Source: Sweltsa coloradensis
Taxonomy: Eukaryota > Arthropoda > Insecta > Plecoptera > Chloroperlidae
Length of the DNA stretch: 64,000 bases
Direction of reading: 5' to 3'
NCBI GenBank assembly: GCA_024449915.1
Contig: JAMZAV010000163.1
Span: 124,001-188,000 of the forward strand
Under the pieces are notes generated by a model that was not told where the DNA came from, did not search any database, and saw nothing but the letters and a program-made list of their open reading frames with translations. The translations under genes were made by a program, and so were the position numbers. Shown here piece by piece: positions 23,002 to 34,788 of this stretch (its first letter is position 1; the number at the start of each line of letters is the position of its first letter).

Positions 23002-23596
23002 CTAGGAAAACGCTTTAGTCCCGCCTCGTTGATGGATGAGCTTTTTAGTAAGTTTTTTGTTTGCGTAGGACCACTTTTCCTTTGCAAGTGCTTTTTGAAT
23101 GCAATGTAGGTGATTGTTGTCAAGTTTCTATTGTTACTTGTTAATTGTTATTATAAACCTCAAAGAACTCATATTAAAACCTTTATTTCTATTGATTCTG
23201 GGCCTCTGGCTAACTTTTTTTAACTTTTTCTTTTAAAAGGTACTACATTACCATAACCATAATGTCCATGTGAAATATGAACGTTGTAGCCCTACCCGTT
23301 TGGTCAGAATCGGACCAAATTTCACGAACATATTGCACGAAAAAATCGTTAAAGTACGATATTCATGAGAAATATTTCTTCGATTGTACCCAAAAACGTG
23401 GCACGTCTAAGTTCAGAGATTTCGAAGGTCCCCTTCAATTTTCATCAAGATCGCATATGCCGTTTGCCCCGGAATCGTGCAAACAAACAGACAGAAAAAC
23501 AAACAAAAAAAAACATACAAAAAAAAAAAAAAAAAAAAACACCCGAGCTATTTTTTGGGGGGTCAGTGAAATTGAAATCTTCGCTACGCTCATCCA
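23002..23596 (-). mobile_element. HINE-like element, family A
   Basis: CTAG lies at 23002-23005 and the start TGGATGAGCG ends at 23596 in reverse. It is single-unit, with an A-rich run at 23506-23540. It abuts a (TAA)n microsatellite at its start. Confidence 0.8.
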
Positions 23597-23599
23597 ATA

Positions 23600-23645
<46 letters not shown>

Positions 23646-23690
23646 TAATACAAATAATAATAATAATAATAATAAATAATAATAACAACT
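23597..23690. repeat. (TAA)n microsatellite
   Basis: About 94 bp of TAA/AAT repeats with two interruptions. It lies directly beside the HINE-like start, so it is either a target preference or an expansion at the junction. Confidence 0.95.
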
Positions 23691-24191
23691 TAAATGGCAA
23701 CAATGGTTTTAATTGATTCACAACTAATGCATTTGATTTAAATCAAATGATGAGTTAAATCTAAATCATTAATATAGGTACATCCAAAAGCATAAAATTT
23801 CCCTGAAGTGTTTTTTTTTTTCTTCATTCGGAGCGAAGTGTGTACTATGTATATATACTAGTTATTGTATACATAAACCGTTTATTATATTGATGACTGT
23901 ATGATATACATGTAGAAAATTATCAGTCAGACGCAAAGATATGAACACATGATGTCAGGGATAATCGGAAGAATTATCATTTCGAAGATATGATTTGGAA
24001 CGTTGCAATAACTACTTTTTGGGAAAATTTTAGTTAATAAAAAGAATTCCAGGTATTGTTAAATCATATGTTTAATAGGAACGAAATTTAAAATAAAATT
24101 ACAATATTGTGTAGTAAAGACGTTGCATTCTGCAACACACGATACAAGCGCGCGGCCCAACCTTATAAGCAAGCCTGCGCGCTGTTACTGG
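23691..24191. other. No recognisable feature
   Basis: AT-rich non-coding DNA. Confidence 0.4.
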
Positions 24192-24272
24192 CACAGGTTC
24201 CGTGGCCAGTTGGAGAGAGCGTCGAGCTATGGAGGAAGAGATCCCGGGATCGAGACCGACAGTCACCAGTAA
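24192..24272 (+). mobile_element. tRNA-derived SINE head (family S3)
   Basis: TGGCCAGTTGGAGAGAGCG resembles an A box and GGGATCGAGACC a B box, about 45 bp apart, as in tRNA-promoter SINEs. No cloverleaf with a paired acceptor stem is evident. Confidence 0.45.
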
Positions 24273-24454
24273 AATTTAATTGTCTAATTCTTCTTCCATC
24301 CTTCGTGTGTTTGTTCCTTAGTATGTACATATGTGAATTGAAGTCCTAACGTCATTGAAAGTACTTATTTTTAGAATATTTGATTCCGTAATCTGATTTG
24401 TTTTTGGTTATTTGAGTGACAACTAGATCGCGCTGGTGTTCCTTACCTCTGATA

Positions 24455-24712
24455 ACCATGGTTATGTATTGGTTGTTATTTGGTTTACAATTGGTTTATA
24501 AATGGTTATCGTTTGGTTATTAGTTGGTTATCATATGTCTTCCAAATCAACAAAAGAAGAGGTTTACAAATGGTTATCTATGATAACCATTTGATAACTT
24601 TTTGAAACAAATGTTATCAGATTGTTTACAAATGGTTATTGAAAGGTTATGTCTTCTGGGTTGCTATTTGGTTATTAGTTGGTTATCGATTGGTTTACAA
24701 AAAATTTAGTTA
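24455..24712 (-). repeat. TAACCA-type degenerate array, right arm
   Basis: Variants of GGTTATCAATTGGTTA fill this stretch, ending GGTTATCGATTGGTTTACAA plus AAAATTT. That end is the mirror image of the outer edge of the array at 21699. Confidence 0.65.
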
Positions 24713-24897
24713 GGGGACCGGCAATTGGTAGACCGTGGTTCGATAAACCGATGGATTTGTTAATTTCTGTATGAAACAGCGAGGTTCCTGTTATTCGTCG
24801 TAGTGCCCGAGGCATGGCACAGGAGGTCGACCTTGTGACGTAAGCGTGTACATGGGCGCAATACAAGTCTGGGAGCGATATCTAGGTGCCTGTTAGG

Positions 24898-24920
24898 GCG
24901 CCGCAGCCAAGTTGCGGCGC
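24898..24920. repeat. Small GC-rich hairpin
   Basis: GCGCCGCA and TGCGGCGC form a perfect 8-bp stem around a 7-nt loop. There is no linked function or terminator context. Confidence 0.5.
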
Positions 24921-24959
24921 GCTACACACTCGAGCAACCAGGGTTGGGGTGTTTTCAAG

Positions 24960-25190
24960 GTCCTACTCCTACTCCTCCTAGCACTACCACTACCACTACC
25001 ACTACCACTACCACTACCACTACCACTCACTTACAACTACCACTATCACTATCACTACCACTTTCACAACCACTACCACTACCACTACCACTACCACTAC
25101 CACTACCACTACCACTACCACTACCACTACCACTACCACTACCACAACCACTACTACTACTACTACTTGCTACTGTATTGCTACTACTAC
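24960..25190. repeat. (CACTAC)n hexanucleotide repeat
   Basis: About 230 bp of CTACCA/CACTAC repeats with interruptions. It reads as Leu-Pro, Thr or His-Tyr runs in different frames, which are not genes. Confidence 0.95.
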
Positions 25191-25224
25191 TTCTCACTTA
25201 TTCGTTAGTTTCATTTAACCAGCG

Positions 25225-25690
25225 ATTCTGATTTAACGGGTGGGGCTACAAACGTTCATATTTTACATGGACAATATTAAGGTAATAGTGATGTAGTGCC
25301 TTTGGAAAGAATAAGTTAAAAAGTTAGCAGAAAGGCATCGAAAAAAAGGTTTTTATATTATCCTTTTACAGGCATATAATAAACAAAGGTACAACCAAAT
25401 ATCGTAATATAACACTACGTAGTGTTATATTACGGTATTTGGTACAACTATAGAAACTTGACAATAATCACCTACAATGCGTACTAACAGCAATCCTTGG
25501 GCCACGAGATATTAATTGGAATTACCATAGCAATTTATACTACTTTATTAAAATTATTATATTTAAACAAAAATAATTTTGTAATAGAAAATCTCACGCA
25601 TACATAAAACCTTGCACAGTCAAACCTTGCACACACAAAAGTAATGAGATCAAAAAGAAGGGCCAAGCTCATGACCCTTCTACATTTGCG
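25225..25690 (+). mobile_element. HINE-like fragment, subfamily A2, with inserted palindrome
   Basis: The ACGGGTGGGGCTACAAACG, ACAATGCGTACT and CAAAAGTAATGAGATC blocks match family A/A2 (compare 31198-31882 in reverse). A 50-bp near-perfect palindrome (25394-25443) interrupts it. The 5' start is missing. Confidence 0.65.
25394..25443. repeat. 50-bp near-perfect palindrome
   Basis: The arms of 25 bp (ACCAAATATCGTAATATAAC, then ACTAC) are mirrored around the centre at 25418/25419, with one mismatched pair. Confidence 0.9.
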
Positions 25691-26366
25691 CATTATTAGA
25701 CGAGGGAGCGGAGCGACTGAGGATAACCATTAAAAAAATATGGCACTCCGTGATTCTGTGGGGTTGTATGTCGAAAATCTGCCGAATCGCTGAACAGATT
25801 GCGCTGAAATTTTAAACAAACATCCGGTACGAGTTAACTGAGAACTGCTAACAAAATCAGCTAGATCCATTTCGATTTAAACCTACAAGAAATAATAAAT
25901 TGAAAAATAGACTGCGAAGTGCGAATGTGTAGGAATTTCAACAATGGTTTTGATTTTGAAAAAAAAATGTTTGTTATTTGTCTGGCTGTGAAAATGCAGT
26001 GCCCAAGGTGTATCAAATCTTGCACGCTCAAGGTACCCCCAAATTCCGCTCGGAGATTGAGTAAACCTTGCAATATTTACACGTATTTCGTACTGGCTAT
26101 GACATTTTCCATAGTATTGTATAACAGAACAGATGATAGACTACACTGCGTTACATGCATTTCAAAACATGTTTTTAATAATTTTTAAAATACAATCTAG
26201 AAATTACGAAATCTTTCCCGATCAGGGGATTGAACCCAGGTCTCCCACATTTCGGATATAAGGGCGCCTTATCCAACTAGACTAGGAAAACGCCAAAGTC
26301 GTTGTTAGACGAGTGAGAGAGTCATGTGTTGAGTGCCCGGGAACATTTGCATTTAAGTTTGATAAT
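25691..26366 (-). mobile_element. Composite repeat P, copy 2
   Basis: Read on the minus strand: a GAACATT...GACTCTCTCACTCGTCT block, the CTAG-type terminus (26279-26285), then an S2 tRNA-like segment with GGGTTCAATCCC, then AGCAGTTCTCAGTTA, then CGCTCCGCTCCCTCGTCTAA. The join of terminus to tRNA-like segment is the same as at 4283, so the composite pre-dates both copies. Confidence 0.7.
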
Positions 26367-26369
26367 TAT

Positions 26370-26944
26370 TGGATGAGCGAAGCGAAGACTTCAATTTCAC
26401 AGACCCCTCAAAAAATTTAGGTCCAATGTTTTTTTTTCTTTTTTTCTGTCTGTTTGTTTGCTCTCTACCGGGCAAACGGCATATGCGATCTTGATGAAAA
26501 TTGTAGGGGACCTTCGTTTTTTCTGAACTTAAACTTGCCACGTTTTTGGGTACAATCGAAGAAATATTTCTCATGAATATCGTACTTTTACTATTTTTTT
26601 TCCGATTTTTAGTGCGATATTTTCGTGACATTTGGGCCGATTCTGACCAAACGGGTGGGGCTATAACGTTCATATTTTACACGTACATTAAGGTTATGGT
26701 GATGTAGTACCTTTTGAAAGAAAAAGTTGAAAAAGTTTAGCAGAATTCATAGAAATAAAGGTTCTAATATAAGTTTTTTGAGGTGTATAGGCCTAATAAC
26801 AATTAACAATAGAAACTTGATTACAATCACATACAATGCGTTTAAAAAGCACTTGCAGAAGTAAAGAGATCCCACGCAACTAAAAACTTACAAAAAAGCT
26901 TATCCATCAACGCGACTCAAAAAAGCGTTCGCGAAGCGGCCTAG
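26370..26944 (+). mobile_element. HINE-like element, family A
   Basis: It runs from TGGATGAGCGAAGCG to CTAG (26941-26944) followed by T. The 3' end has the near-palindrome GCGTTCGCGAAGC just before GGCCTAG, with CATCCATCAACGCG internal to it. It has a single internal unit. Confidence 0.85.
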
Positions 26945-27270
26945 TTTGTTATATTATTTGTATGAACTATTAAGTTTAAATGAAAAGTTGCAAATTCTAT
27001 TTTGCCAAGCTATTCAAGGATGTAGTTACGGGGCAGTGTACGTAGAAGGGTACATGTGCTTGGCCATTCTTTTATATCTCTTTACTTTTGACTCTTGAGT
27101 GTGTAAGGCTTGGTTGTAGTTTTAGAAGTTACGTGTAGGCCTATGCAACATCATCCATCATAAAATAAATCAAACGCCGGGAAATTACACTATAAGTAAA
27201 ATGCTTTGGAATTAAGTTATTTTTAATTTTTCAAGCTACAAATAAACAAATAAACTGTAACGTTAAGTTA
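26945..27270. other. Non-coding; inverted match to 25600-25690
   Basis: The GTAGAAGGGT...GCTTGGCC...CTTTACTTTTG block resembles the reverse of 25610-25680, an internal A2 block. No gene is seen. Confidence 0.45.
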
Positions 27271-27721
27271 TTTGAGAGAAGCGAAGATTTCAATTTCACT
27301 GACCCCCAAAAAAAATTTAGGTCGGGTGTTTTTTTTTTTTTTTGTATTTTTGTCTGCTTGTTCGCGCTCTACCGGGTAAACGGCATATGTGATCTTGATG
27401 AAAGTTTGAGGGGACCTTCGTAATCTCTGAACTTAGACTTGGCACGTTTTTGGGTACAATTGATTAAATATTTCTTATGATTATCGTACTTTTACAGTTT
27501 TTTTCGCTTTTTAAAGATTTATTTTCGTGATATTTGGCAAACGGCTACTCTGTTCTTGATAAAACTTTATGGGAACGTTTAAAATCACTGATATAACATA
27601 TTTGATGATTTAAGAGACACTTGAGAAAATATTTCTCATAGAAATCGTACTTTTACGATTTTTTCATCAAAAAAGCTCAACCATCAACGTGACTAGAAAA
27701 AGCGTTAGCGAAGCGACCTAG
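27271..27721 (+). mobile_element. HINE-like element, family A, degenerate and shortened
   Basis: The start reads TTTGAGAGAAGCGAAG instead of TTGGATGAGCG, and the end reads AAGCGTTAGCGAAGCGACCTAG. The middle is shortened after the CGTTTTTGGGTACAATTG block. Confidence 0.7.
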
Positions 27722-29485
27722 TATTGTATAATGGATACAACAAACTTAAACAAAGTAAGTTATCTATTATAAATGTTTCAAAGCACGTACATAATGTAAG
27801 TATTTTGACCTCTCACACTTGATTATTAAAAACTCATTACACATTACATTACACGGTCCAACCGGTAATGTCACTCCAAAATTTTCATTACTCCCGCTCC
27901 CCCCCCCCCCCCCCCCCCCCCCCCAATCACCAAAATCTAATCGTAAACACAAATGGATACACTTTTTGTCTCAGCTTATTAGTTTTTTGTTTGTTTTTCA
28001 TTGTCCATATTACTTCACCATACGTGTGACGGTATACGCGCATGCGAACCGTGAAAATAGCGACATGGGAGCACTATTGATATTCCAGCCAAACTCTGTA
28101 GGTTACGGCGGCTATGAAATGTTGTTTTGCATGTACCAACCAGTTTTTTTCGTGTTCATGTTTGCATGGCCGGGCCTGCCAGGGGGCTGGCCGTCTGTTG
28201 CCGTTGCACCGTCTCTGTCTAGTACTGGTGGTACAACCAGCTCGCCCGCCCGGCCTCGACGAAAAACTCGCCGACCCGCTCGCTCGCTCGCCGAGGCGCT
28301 CACGCTTTTTATCAGACGCGCATAAAAAGTGTTGAGGGAAGGCCTTGGAAACGCAGTCTTGCTGGCTGCATGTTAATTACAACGAGAAGAAGAAAGCGAA
28401 TGCAGGACCAAATAGTCGACGAGTGAAAAACTTGACTGCCAGGCTGAGAATATTTTTATTGCAACGACCGACCATGGAGGCGATAAAGTTCCACAAACTT
28501 CATAGGCAGTTTGGTCATATCGTACTTGAGTTGAAATGGCTAGTCCAGTACTCGAATTAATCTGTCTTTATGTGCATTATTGCCTCCCTAAATACATTTG
28601 TTTATTTGTGTATGCAATACGGCAAAACAAATAAGTTGCGATCTAGGACAACAAACAAAATAATTATTACATCAACTTTCTTCTTGCGTGCGTCACTAAA
28701 TCATATTAATTTGAATATAAAAATAAATTTTAAAAAAATCATACTTTAATTCATGTATTACGAAAGTCTTGTTTATGTAGGCCAACTATTTTTAGTATAT
28801 GCCTACCAACACCCCCTTCCCCTCCACGGCTCTCCCCCCCTCCCCCCACCCCGACCAATGGTTGCCACGTATGCATGGCACAAACACAAATTGCATTTTG
28901 ACGAGATGTATTAATTGGTTATTAGATTCCGGTAGGTTTCCATAACCAATGTAAAATATTCACACAACCTTAATTTTAAACGTTTATAATTATTTACATA
29001 CTTTACTTGAGCCATATAATTTGTGTCCAGAATACAATCACTTGCGCGCGCACTTCTGGTCTATCGAGACGATGGATGGAGCGGCGCGAAATAAGGAATA
29101 AACTTCGTTTTGCTAAACACAGCCGATAAACCATGACCGCGCACGTTTGCAGCGAACTGATTCTTACAACCACACACACATATTACAAGAATAGAAACCA
29201 ACTGGAGCGAGTTCCTCAGTGCCCCGAATATTGCATGGCTTCTCTTACTCTCGTAAGAAACCGTTCGAACCTAATAGTTAGCTTGACGGTTGGTTTCATG
29301 AATATTTCTTATGAGAACGAGTTATCTAGCTTCGTCGTATGGTACAAAGATAACAAGCCTAATATTTGCATATTGAAATTGAAATGAAAAAGGTCAAATG
29401 CCAAAATTAAACACCACAGAATTGGGATAATTAAAAGTTAGAGAAACAAAAGAAATTATTAAACCATATTTAATGCGACATACTA
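27722..29485. other. Long non-coding stretch with a poly(C) run
   Basis: A C run of more than 20 nt spans about 27899-27924. 28160-28320 is GC- and CpG-rich, with a (CGCT)n-like segment, but no exon can be supported. Other ORFs are short and unrecognised. Confidence 0.5.
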
Positions 29486-29581
<96 letters not shown>

Positions 29582-29582
29582 G
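29486..29582. repeat. (GACA)n tetranucleotide repeat
   Basis: About 24 uninterrupted GACA copies. The ORFs through it (Asp-Arg-Gln-Thr or Ser-Val-Cys-Leu runs) are simple-repeat translations. Confidence 0.97.
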
Positions 29583-30631
29583 GGATTCAATCCCCGGAGC
29601 ATACGCACACGCACACGCACTAGCGTTTCCGTGTTCAGATTGCACCGTTCAATCTATAACACGTCACTACTTGTTCCATCCCCTTTATTTTCTGGAACTC
29701 GCACGGCATCTTATACGTCTACTGCATTTAAGTTCCTATTATTTTTTAATCATGTTCCGAATTTTAACTCTACATCTTTTTGTTTAGAAAAGCTTTGTGT
29801 GGTAATTTAGAAAAACAAGACATTTGTAATGTATTGAATTTAATTTGCATATTTTCAAAACTATGCTAATTATATTTACACGTTAAATGCCTTTTAACTT
29901 TCAATATATATTATTTATACGGCGGCAAACCGAGGACGCTGCATTTAATTTTGTGGTATCAATTTCAAAACTAAAGAAACTACATATTATTTAACAATTT
30001 CTTCCAAATGCATTATAATGATTATTGCGATCATTTCGTCATATTATTATAATACCAGTTGCTATACAAGTCCTCAACCATCACAATAACTCCGAAAAGA
30101 TGTCAAAACTTTTCCATGGTATTAAAATTATATGACTCGATTAACATGTCTTGCGCATCATGACTTTGTTCAATGAAAAATATCAAAAATGAAAATCATC
30201 AGTAAGTAACCTATAAACGGATCAAAAGTTCACCAAAAGAACTCAAAAACAGTTTTGAAATATAAAACAAATAGTCCCTATTGTACAGATACACAGTTTA
30301 CTAAATATATAATAAGTATACTGTTGTTATATATTTTCTTAAATTATTTCTTTTTGTAACCTTTGTACTTTGAATCGATTAGTACGCTGGATCCCCGTGG
30401 TCATCCATACTAATTGGCCAGCTGTCAATAAAGATTGAATTTAATAATAATTGTAAATAGCATAAAGATGCCAAGGCGAGTGTCCGAGAAGGCCCCCCCC
30501 CCCCCTCTCTGTAGAGCCGACGCCGAGGATACGACACGTCGAGGCGTCTTCTGATGTTTGCTCCACATTGAAGATATTGATCCGCGCCCACGAGACTATG
30601 ATATCGCATGCACTTTGGTGCATACGCGCGC
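29583..30631. other. No recognisable feature apart from a C run
   Basis: AT-rich DNA with a C run at about 30491-30504. No gene is seen. Confidence 0.45.
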
Positions 30632-30800
30632 GTGAGTGCACTTCCGCGTACCACGTGCAGGTGCACACACTCTCTCGTGAGTGCACTTCCGCGTACCACG
30701 TGCAGGTGCACACACTCTCTCGTGAGTGCACTTCCGCGTACCACGTGCAGGTGCACACACGCCCACGTACCACGTGCAGGTGCACACACGCCTGGGTCCG
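30632..30800. repeat. 45-bp minisatellite with E-box motifs
   Basis: Unit starts are 30632, 30677 and 30722, plus a partial fourth copy. Each has GTGAGTGCACTTCCGCG and TACCACGTGCAGGTGCAC, i.e. the palindromic E-box CACGTG beside CAGGTG. The copies are nearly identical. The reading frame stays open on both strands because 45 is divisible by 3, which explains the Cys-Thr-Trp-Tyr repeat ORFs. Confidence 0.92.
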
Positions 30801-31197
30801 AGACCAAGGAGGGGCAAGTTGGTAGATGTGAACTTCGTTCAATCGTTGAGCGAGTTCCAATAATAAATTAGCATTGTTAATTTTAATGAATATTGATATA
30901 ATTATTGAGGCTTGTTATGCCAAGTATTTGAATAAAAAATAAAAAGTGGTGTTAGCAAAACATTTCGAAACTTTTTATTTTGGACATGCTAATTTAGCCT
31001 TTGACTTTGATTAATGAGACAATACTGTAATGAATTTTCGTGAAGATAAAGAACAGAAGAGTGAAGTTGAGTAGGCATGGCATTCTACATAAATGTTCAA
31101 GTTTTAATTAATAAACTTTTAATTCTATAGTTATAGCTGACAGAAGTTTAATCTGTTTTGCACGCAATACACAAACAAATTGTTTCGAATTATATTT
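30801..31197. other. No recognisable feature
   Basis: AT-rich, no gene. Confidence 0.4.
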
Positions 31198-31882
31198 CAT
31201 AGGGCGCTTTGCGAACGCTTTTTCAAGTCGCGTTGATGGACGAGCTTTTAAGGTTGACTTTTTCTGTCCAATGATTACTATTTTGCATGCATGGGATCTC
31301 ATTAGTTTTTCAAGTTACATTGCAAAATTATATTTTGTTTAATTAAATTGCATTAAAACTGCTATGGTAATACCAATTTACAATAGTAACTAGTAAGTAA
31401 AATATCTTGAGGCCAGGGACTTGCTTTTTGTACGCATTGTAGGTGATTTTTGTCATATTTCTGTAGTTGTTAAATACAAATGTAAAATGCTTATATGTTA
31501 AGACCTATTTCTATGAATTCTGGCTAACTTTTTCAACTTTTTCTTTCAAAAGGCAATACATCACCATAACCATAATGTACATGTGAAATTTTTGTTTGGT
31601 CAGAATCGGGCCCAAAAATCACGCAAATATCGCATTAAAAATCGAAAAATCGTAAAAGTACGATATTCATGACAAATATTTCTTCGATTGTACTTAAAAA
31701 CTCGGCAGATCTCAGTATAGAGATTAAGAAGGTCCCCTCCAATTTGCATCAAGATCGCATATGCCGTTTGCCCCTTAGAGAGCGAACAAAAAACAACGAA
31801 ATCAATATAGAGCTATTTTTTTTTTTGGGGGGGGGGGTGAGGGGGGGGGCAGTGAAATTGAAGTCTTCGCTTTGCTCAACCA
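31198..31882 (-). mobile_element. HINE-like element, subfamily A2
   Basis: The left terminus AGGGCGCTTTGCGAACGC, then AGTCGCGTTGATGG, and the reverse start near 31882 (GCTCAACCA) mark the ends. The middle carries the A2-specific AACTGCTATGGTAATACC block shared with 25486-25600, then the family A core. The CTAG end is degraded. Confidence 0.7.
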
Positions 31883-33259
31883 AAAAATCTTGTGGAAAAT
31901 GTGTCCAGAGATAGTTTCATAACCTATACTTGATACTTTAAGGTGTAGGTGGTGTCCTAGAAATGTTTTAGTTAGATAACTCTGGAAATAACTTTCAGTC
32001 AGGATTGCCGGTGGCGGGCGTCGACAAGGCGACCTCCCGAATAAGTCTCGTGCGTCGTGCGATATGCAGGAACAATGTCTGCAATTATAAATATCTACAA
32101 ATATGAACTGAATGGAACCCTGCGTCTTGAGAGACATTCCTCGAAGTTAGGTTGTACTCATGCAGCCAGACCTGACTTAGTCCCGCGCTAATTCTCGCCG
32201 AGCCACGATATTATTATGTTTGAGTGATTGATGAATGAACCTGGTGCGCATTTAGGGCGGGGTCTGGTCCACTTTATTATGACAAAAAGTTTGCCTACGG
32301 GCGAAGTACTTGATGACTATATTAGAAAATAATCCCGTTAAATTTAATATCCGGAAATTATTGTAATTCGAAAGCTAAATATATATACTCTTTTCAACGA
32401 GTAATTGCAGGAGAAAATTTAAATTATACATGACAATTTCACAATTTCACCAAATTTGTATGCCTATCTATAATCGTAAGTTTTTCCCATATTTGATAAA
32501 ACAAAGGTTGGTGATAAAAGGGCGTTGGCATAATATGTCCGAAGGAACCGATTCTACATTACGTCGCTTCGAATCCCGTATTAGACGTATCTGTAATGTT
32601 CGTCGTCTATCCCCACTCACTCACATAGAGCACAACGATATAGAGTATAATATATAGTTATACTCAATGGGCTATACATAAAAATACAATGACAAATTAT
32701 TGGCATTTTTGTGCTTTACAAACGGAACGAAAAACAACTATATTGACTGAAATAAAAAGTAAACAAACCCTGTACCCGCGCCGAGACCTCAGTATCAATA
32801 CATCGTATTGATCAATATATTATAATATTATCCGGCAGAGTTGGCTGCACGTGTCTGCAAAGCCCTTTGTCTCGGGCGAACTGAACGGAAACCGGCCGAG
32901 TGCGAGTGCACTGGTTCGAGGGGGGTTGAAACACAATACACGGGGCCTAACTCGTCAAGGACGATAGGGTTGTGAAAAACTCATAGGAGTCATAGGGAAC
33001 TATCTAGGGATTAGCATTTGTTTTTCTGTAATCAACATCATTGACTTAGTTCATACAGAAAGAGAGAAGAAAGTTGTGGTCCTCACTTATAGCATGTGGT
33101 ATGTGTGCCCTGAGGACTGAGGAGTACTAAAATTAATAAACATTAATATATAATGACATAATATAATTTATATTAAAAATTCAATATATTTTCATGATGG
33201 AATGTCTAATAAAGAGATAGAATCTAGGGCTTTCAAAAACCTTACTAGTGAAGTACTCA
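31883..33259. other. Non-coding; SINE S1 fragment at 31990-32060
   Basis: TCAGTCAGGATTGCCGGTGG (32002 region) matches the S1 copy at 35308, minus orientation. The rest is AT-rich without genes. Confidence 0.5.
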
Positions 33260-33267
33260 ATGCCAGC

Positions 33268-33798
33268 CAGTGTTGTGACTATAGATAATTTATTTTTTAT
33301 CTAGATAAATATAAAGATAATCTCCAAAAAGTTATCTAGATTAGATGAAAGATAAAGTGTAGAAAATTATCTAGATAAAAGATAAGAGATAAAAATTATT
33401 GCCGTGATAATTTTGTTTGGATAAAAGATAATGATTATTGAGATTGACGTTTTTTTGGATATTATTTTTTTCCAACAACAGTTTTCTTGTCAATCGTAAT
33501 ATTTGTCAGACTTGCAAGTTGACATGCCTAGAAGAATTTTCAAATATGCGGAACTACGATTAAGATAACATAGTAAACTTGAAAACTAGCAGAAGAATTT
33601 TTTATTTAAAAAAGTAATTAATTATTCTATTTTTGTCAACATTATTGTTTATTATTCCATCTAAAAAATGTTATCTAAAAGATTAAAAAGCTTAGATAAG
33701 TTAAACTTTATTTTATCTATATTATAGAAAAAGATAACAACAAAACTTATCTAAATAAGATAATAGATAACTGATTTTATCTAGAAGTCACAACACTG
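33268..33798. mobile_element. hAT-type MITE with perfect 8-bp target duplication
   Basis: The 13-bp terminal inverted repeats CAGTGTTGTGACT and AGTCACAACACTG are perfect. They are flanked by identical ATGCCAGC (33260-33267 and 33799-33806), the 8-bp duplication typical of hAT transposons. The 531-bp interior is very AT-rich, with many ATCTAGATAA and AAAGATAA motifs and no coding potential. It was probably mobilised by a hAT transposase in trans. Confidence 0.95.
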
Positions 33799-33806
33799 AT
33801 GCCAGC

Positions 33807-34788
33807 ACATAAAGTAGTGTATTAAAAAGTGCTCCATCTATACTTACAAACTAATTTGTTATTGTCTCGGCTGCATAATTGAACAAACTTCGGCAGTGAA
33901 AAAAACAGTGACGGTTGGATTGGCTGGTTCCGACCAAAGCAAAAACTGCATCGGACAAAACCTTGTACCGTTCCCAAACAAATCCCGAGTCACAGTGAAG
34001 GACGGCGAAATAAAAACGTTACAACTAAAATATGCTGGCTATTAATTCTCGCGCTAATTTTAGTAAATTACTTTGTTCCCTGTGGTAGCGTAAGTGCGGA
34101 GCGTCATGGCGCAATGTTGCCGGGGAGTTTACCTACAAGAACAATTACACGTACCAACTAGCCACATAGACTAGATGTCATGTTTCTTACGATTGACGAC
34201 GCTTTTTCAAATCGTCTGGAGATTTTACAAACCTAACATTTCTTAATTACTTTTTAAACCCGTATTTCTTGTTAAAAACGTAGTTAGTGAATCGTAAGAA
34301 GGCGCATGCGTCTAGCGGTGAGAAGAGGTGTGTGTGGTAACTGCACGTTGAGCGGCGGGGCTGCCGACGTTACAGCTACCAGGCCGTGGACAATCTGCGA
34401 CCTGTCATGCACTTCCAATTATCTCCAGTTGATCATCTTATTAACGAAATATATTATTCACTCTTTAATTCGGTTTTTTAATATTCTTGTGACGTATTTC
34501 AGGTGTTGGGCCTTGGATGTTAATGTGCATGGATGGGTGGAAGTGCGAAAGTACATTATAGTTATGAAACCTTTGAAAAAGTGGCACACTTCTCAAATAC
34601 GTCAGGTAATTGTTTTTCTCAATTTGTTAAGATAGGTAATGCATTCTATTCGCCAACTTTCGATTTGCATTCATGGTCCTCACTCCTCCCGAACTTCTAG
34701 TAATTTTATTAATTATATACTGTGATGGGGTAGAGAGGTAAAATGAGCAACATAATAATATTGTGCGTATACAAAATTTTTAAAATCG
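33807..34788. other. No recognisable gene
   Basis: An ORF at 34306-34635 shows no recognisable domain. The rest is AT-rich. Confidence 0.45.

Noticed and set aside
24912..25231. ORFs of 95-98 codons rich in Leu-Pro, Thr or His-Tyr
   Set aside because: They translate the (CACTAC)n simple repeat. No start context, splice sites or complexity.
29394..29787. ORFs with Asp-Arg-Gln-Thr and Ser-Val-Cys-Leu repeats
   Set aside because: Products of the (GACA)n microsatellite on both strands.
30379..30871. ORFs up to 142 codons on both strands with repeated Cys-Thr-Trp-Tyr segments
   Set aside because: The 45-bp repeat is a multiple of three, so frames stay open. No homology recognised.
34306..34635. 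109-codon ORF
   Set aside because: No recognisable domain, AT-rich second half, no splice context.
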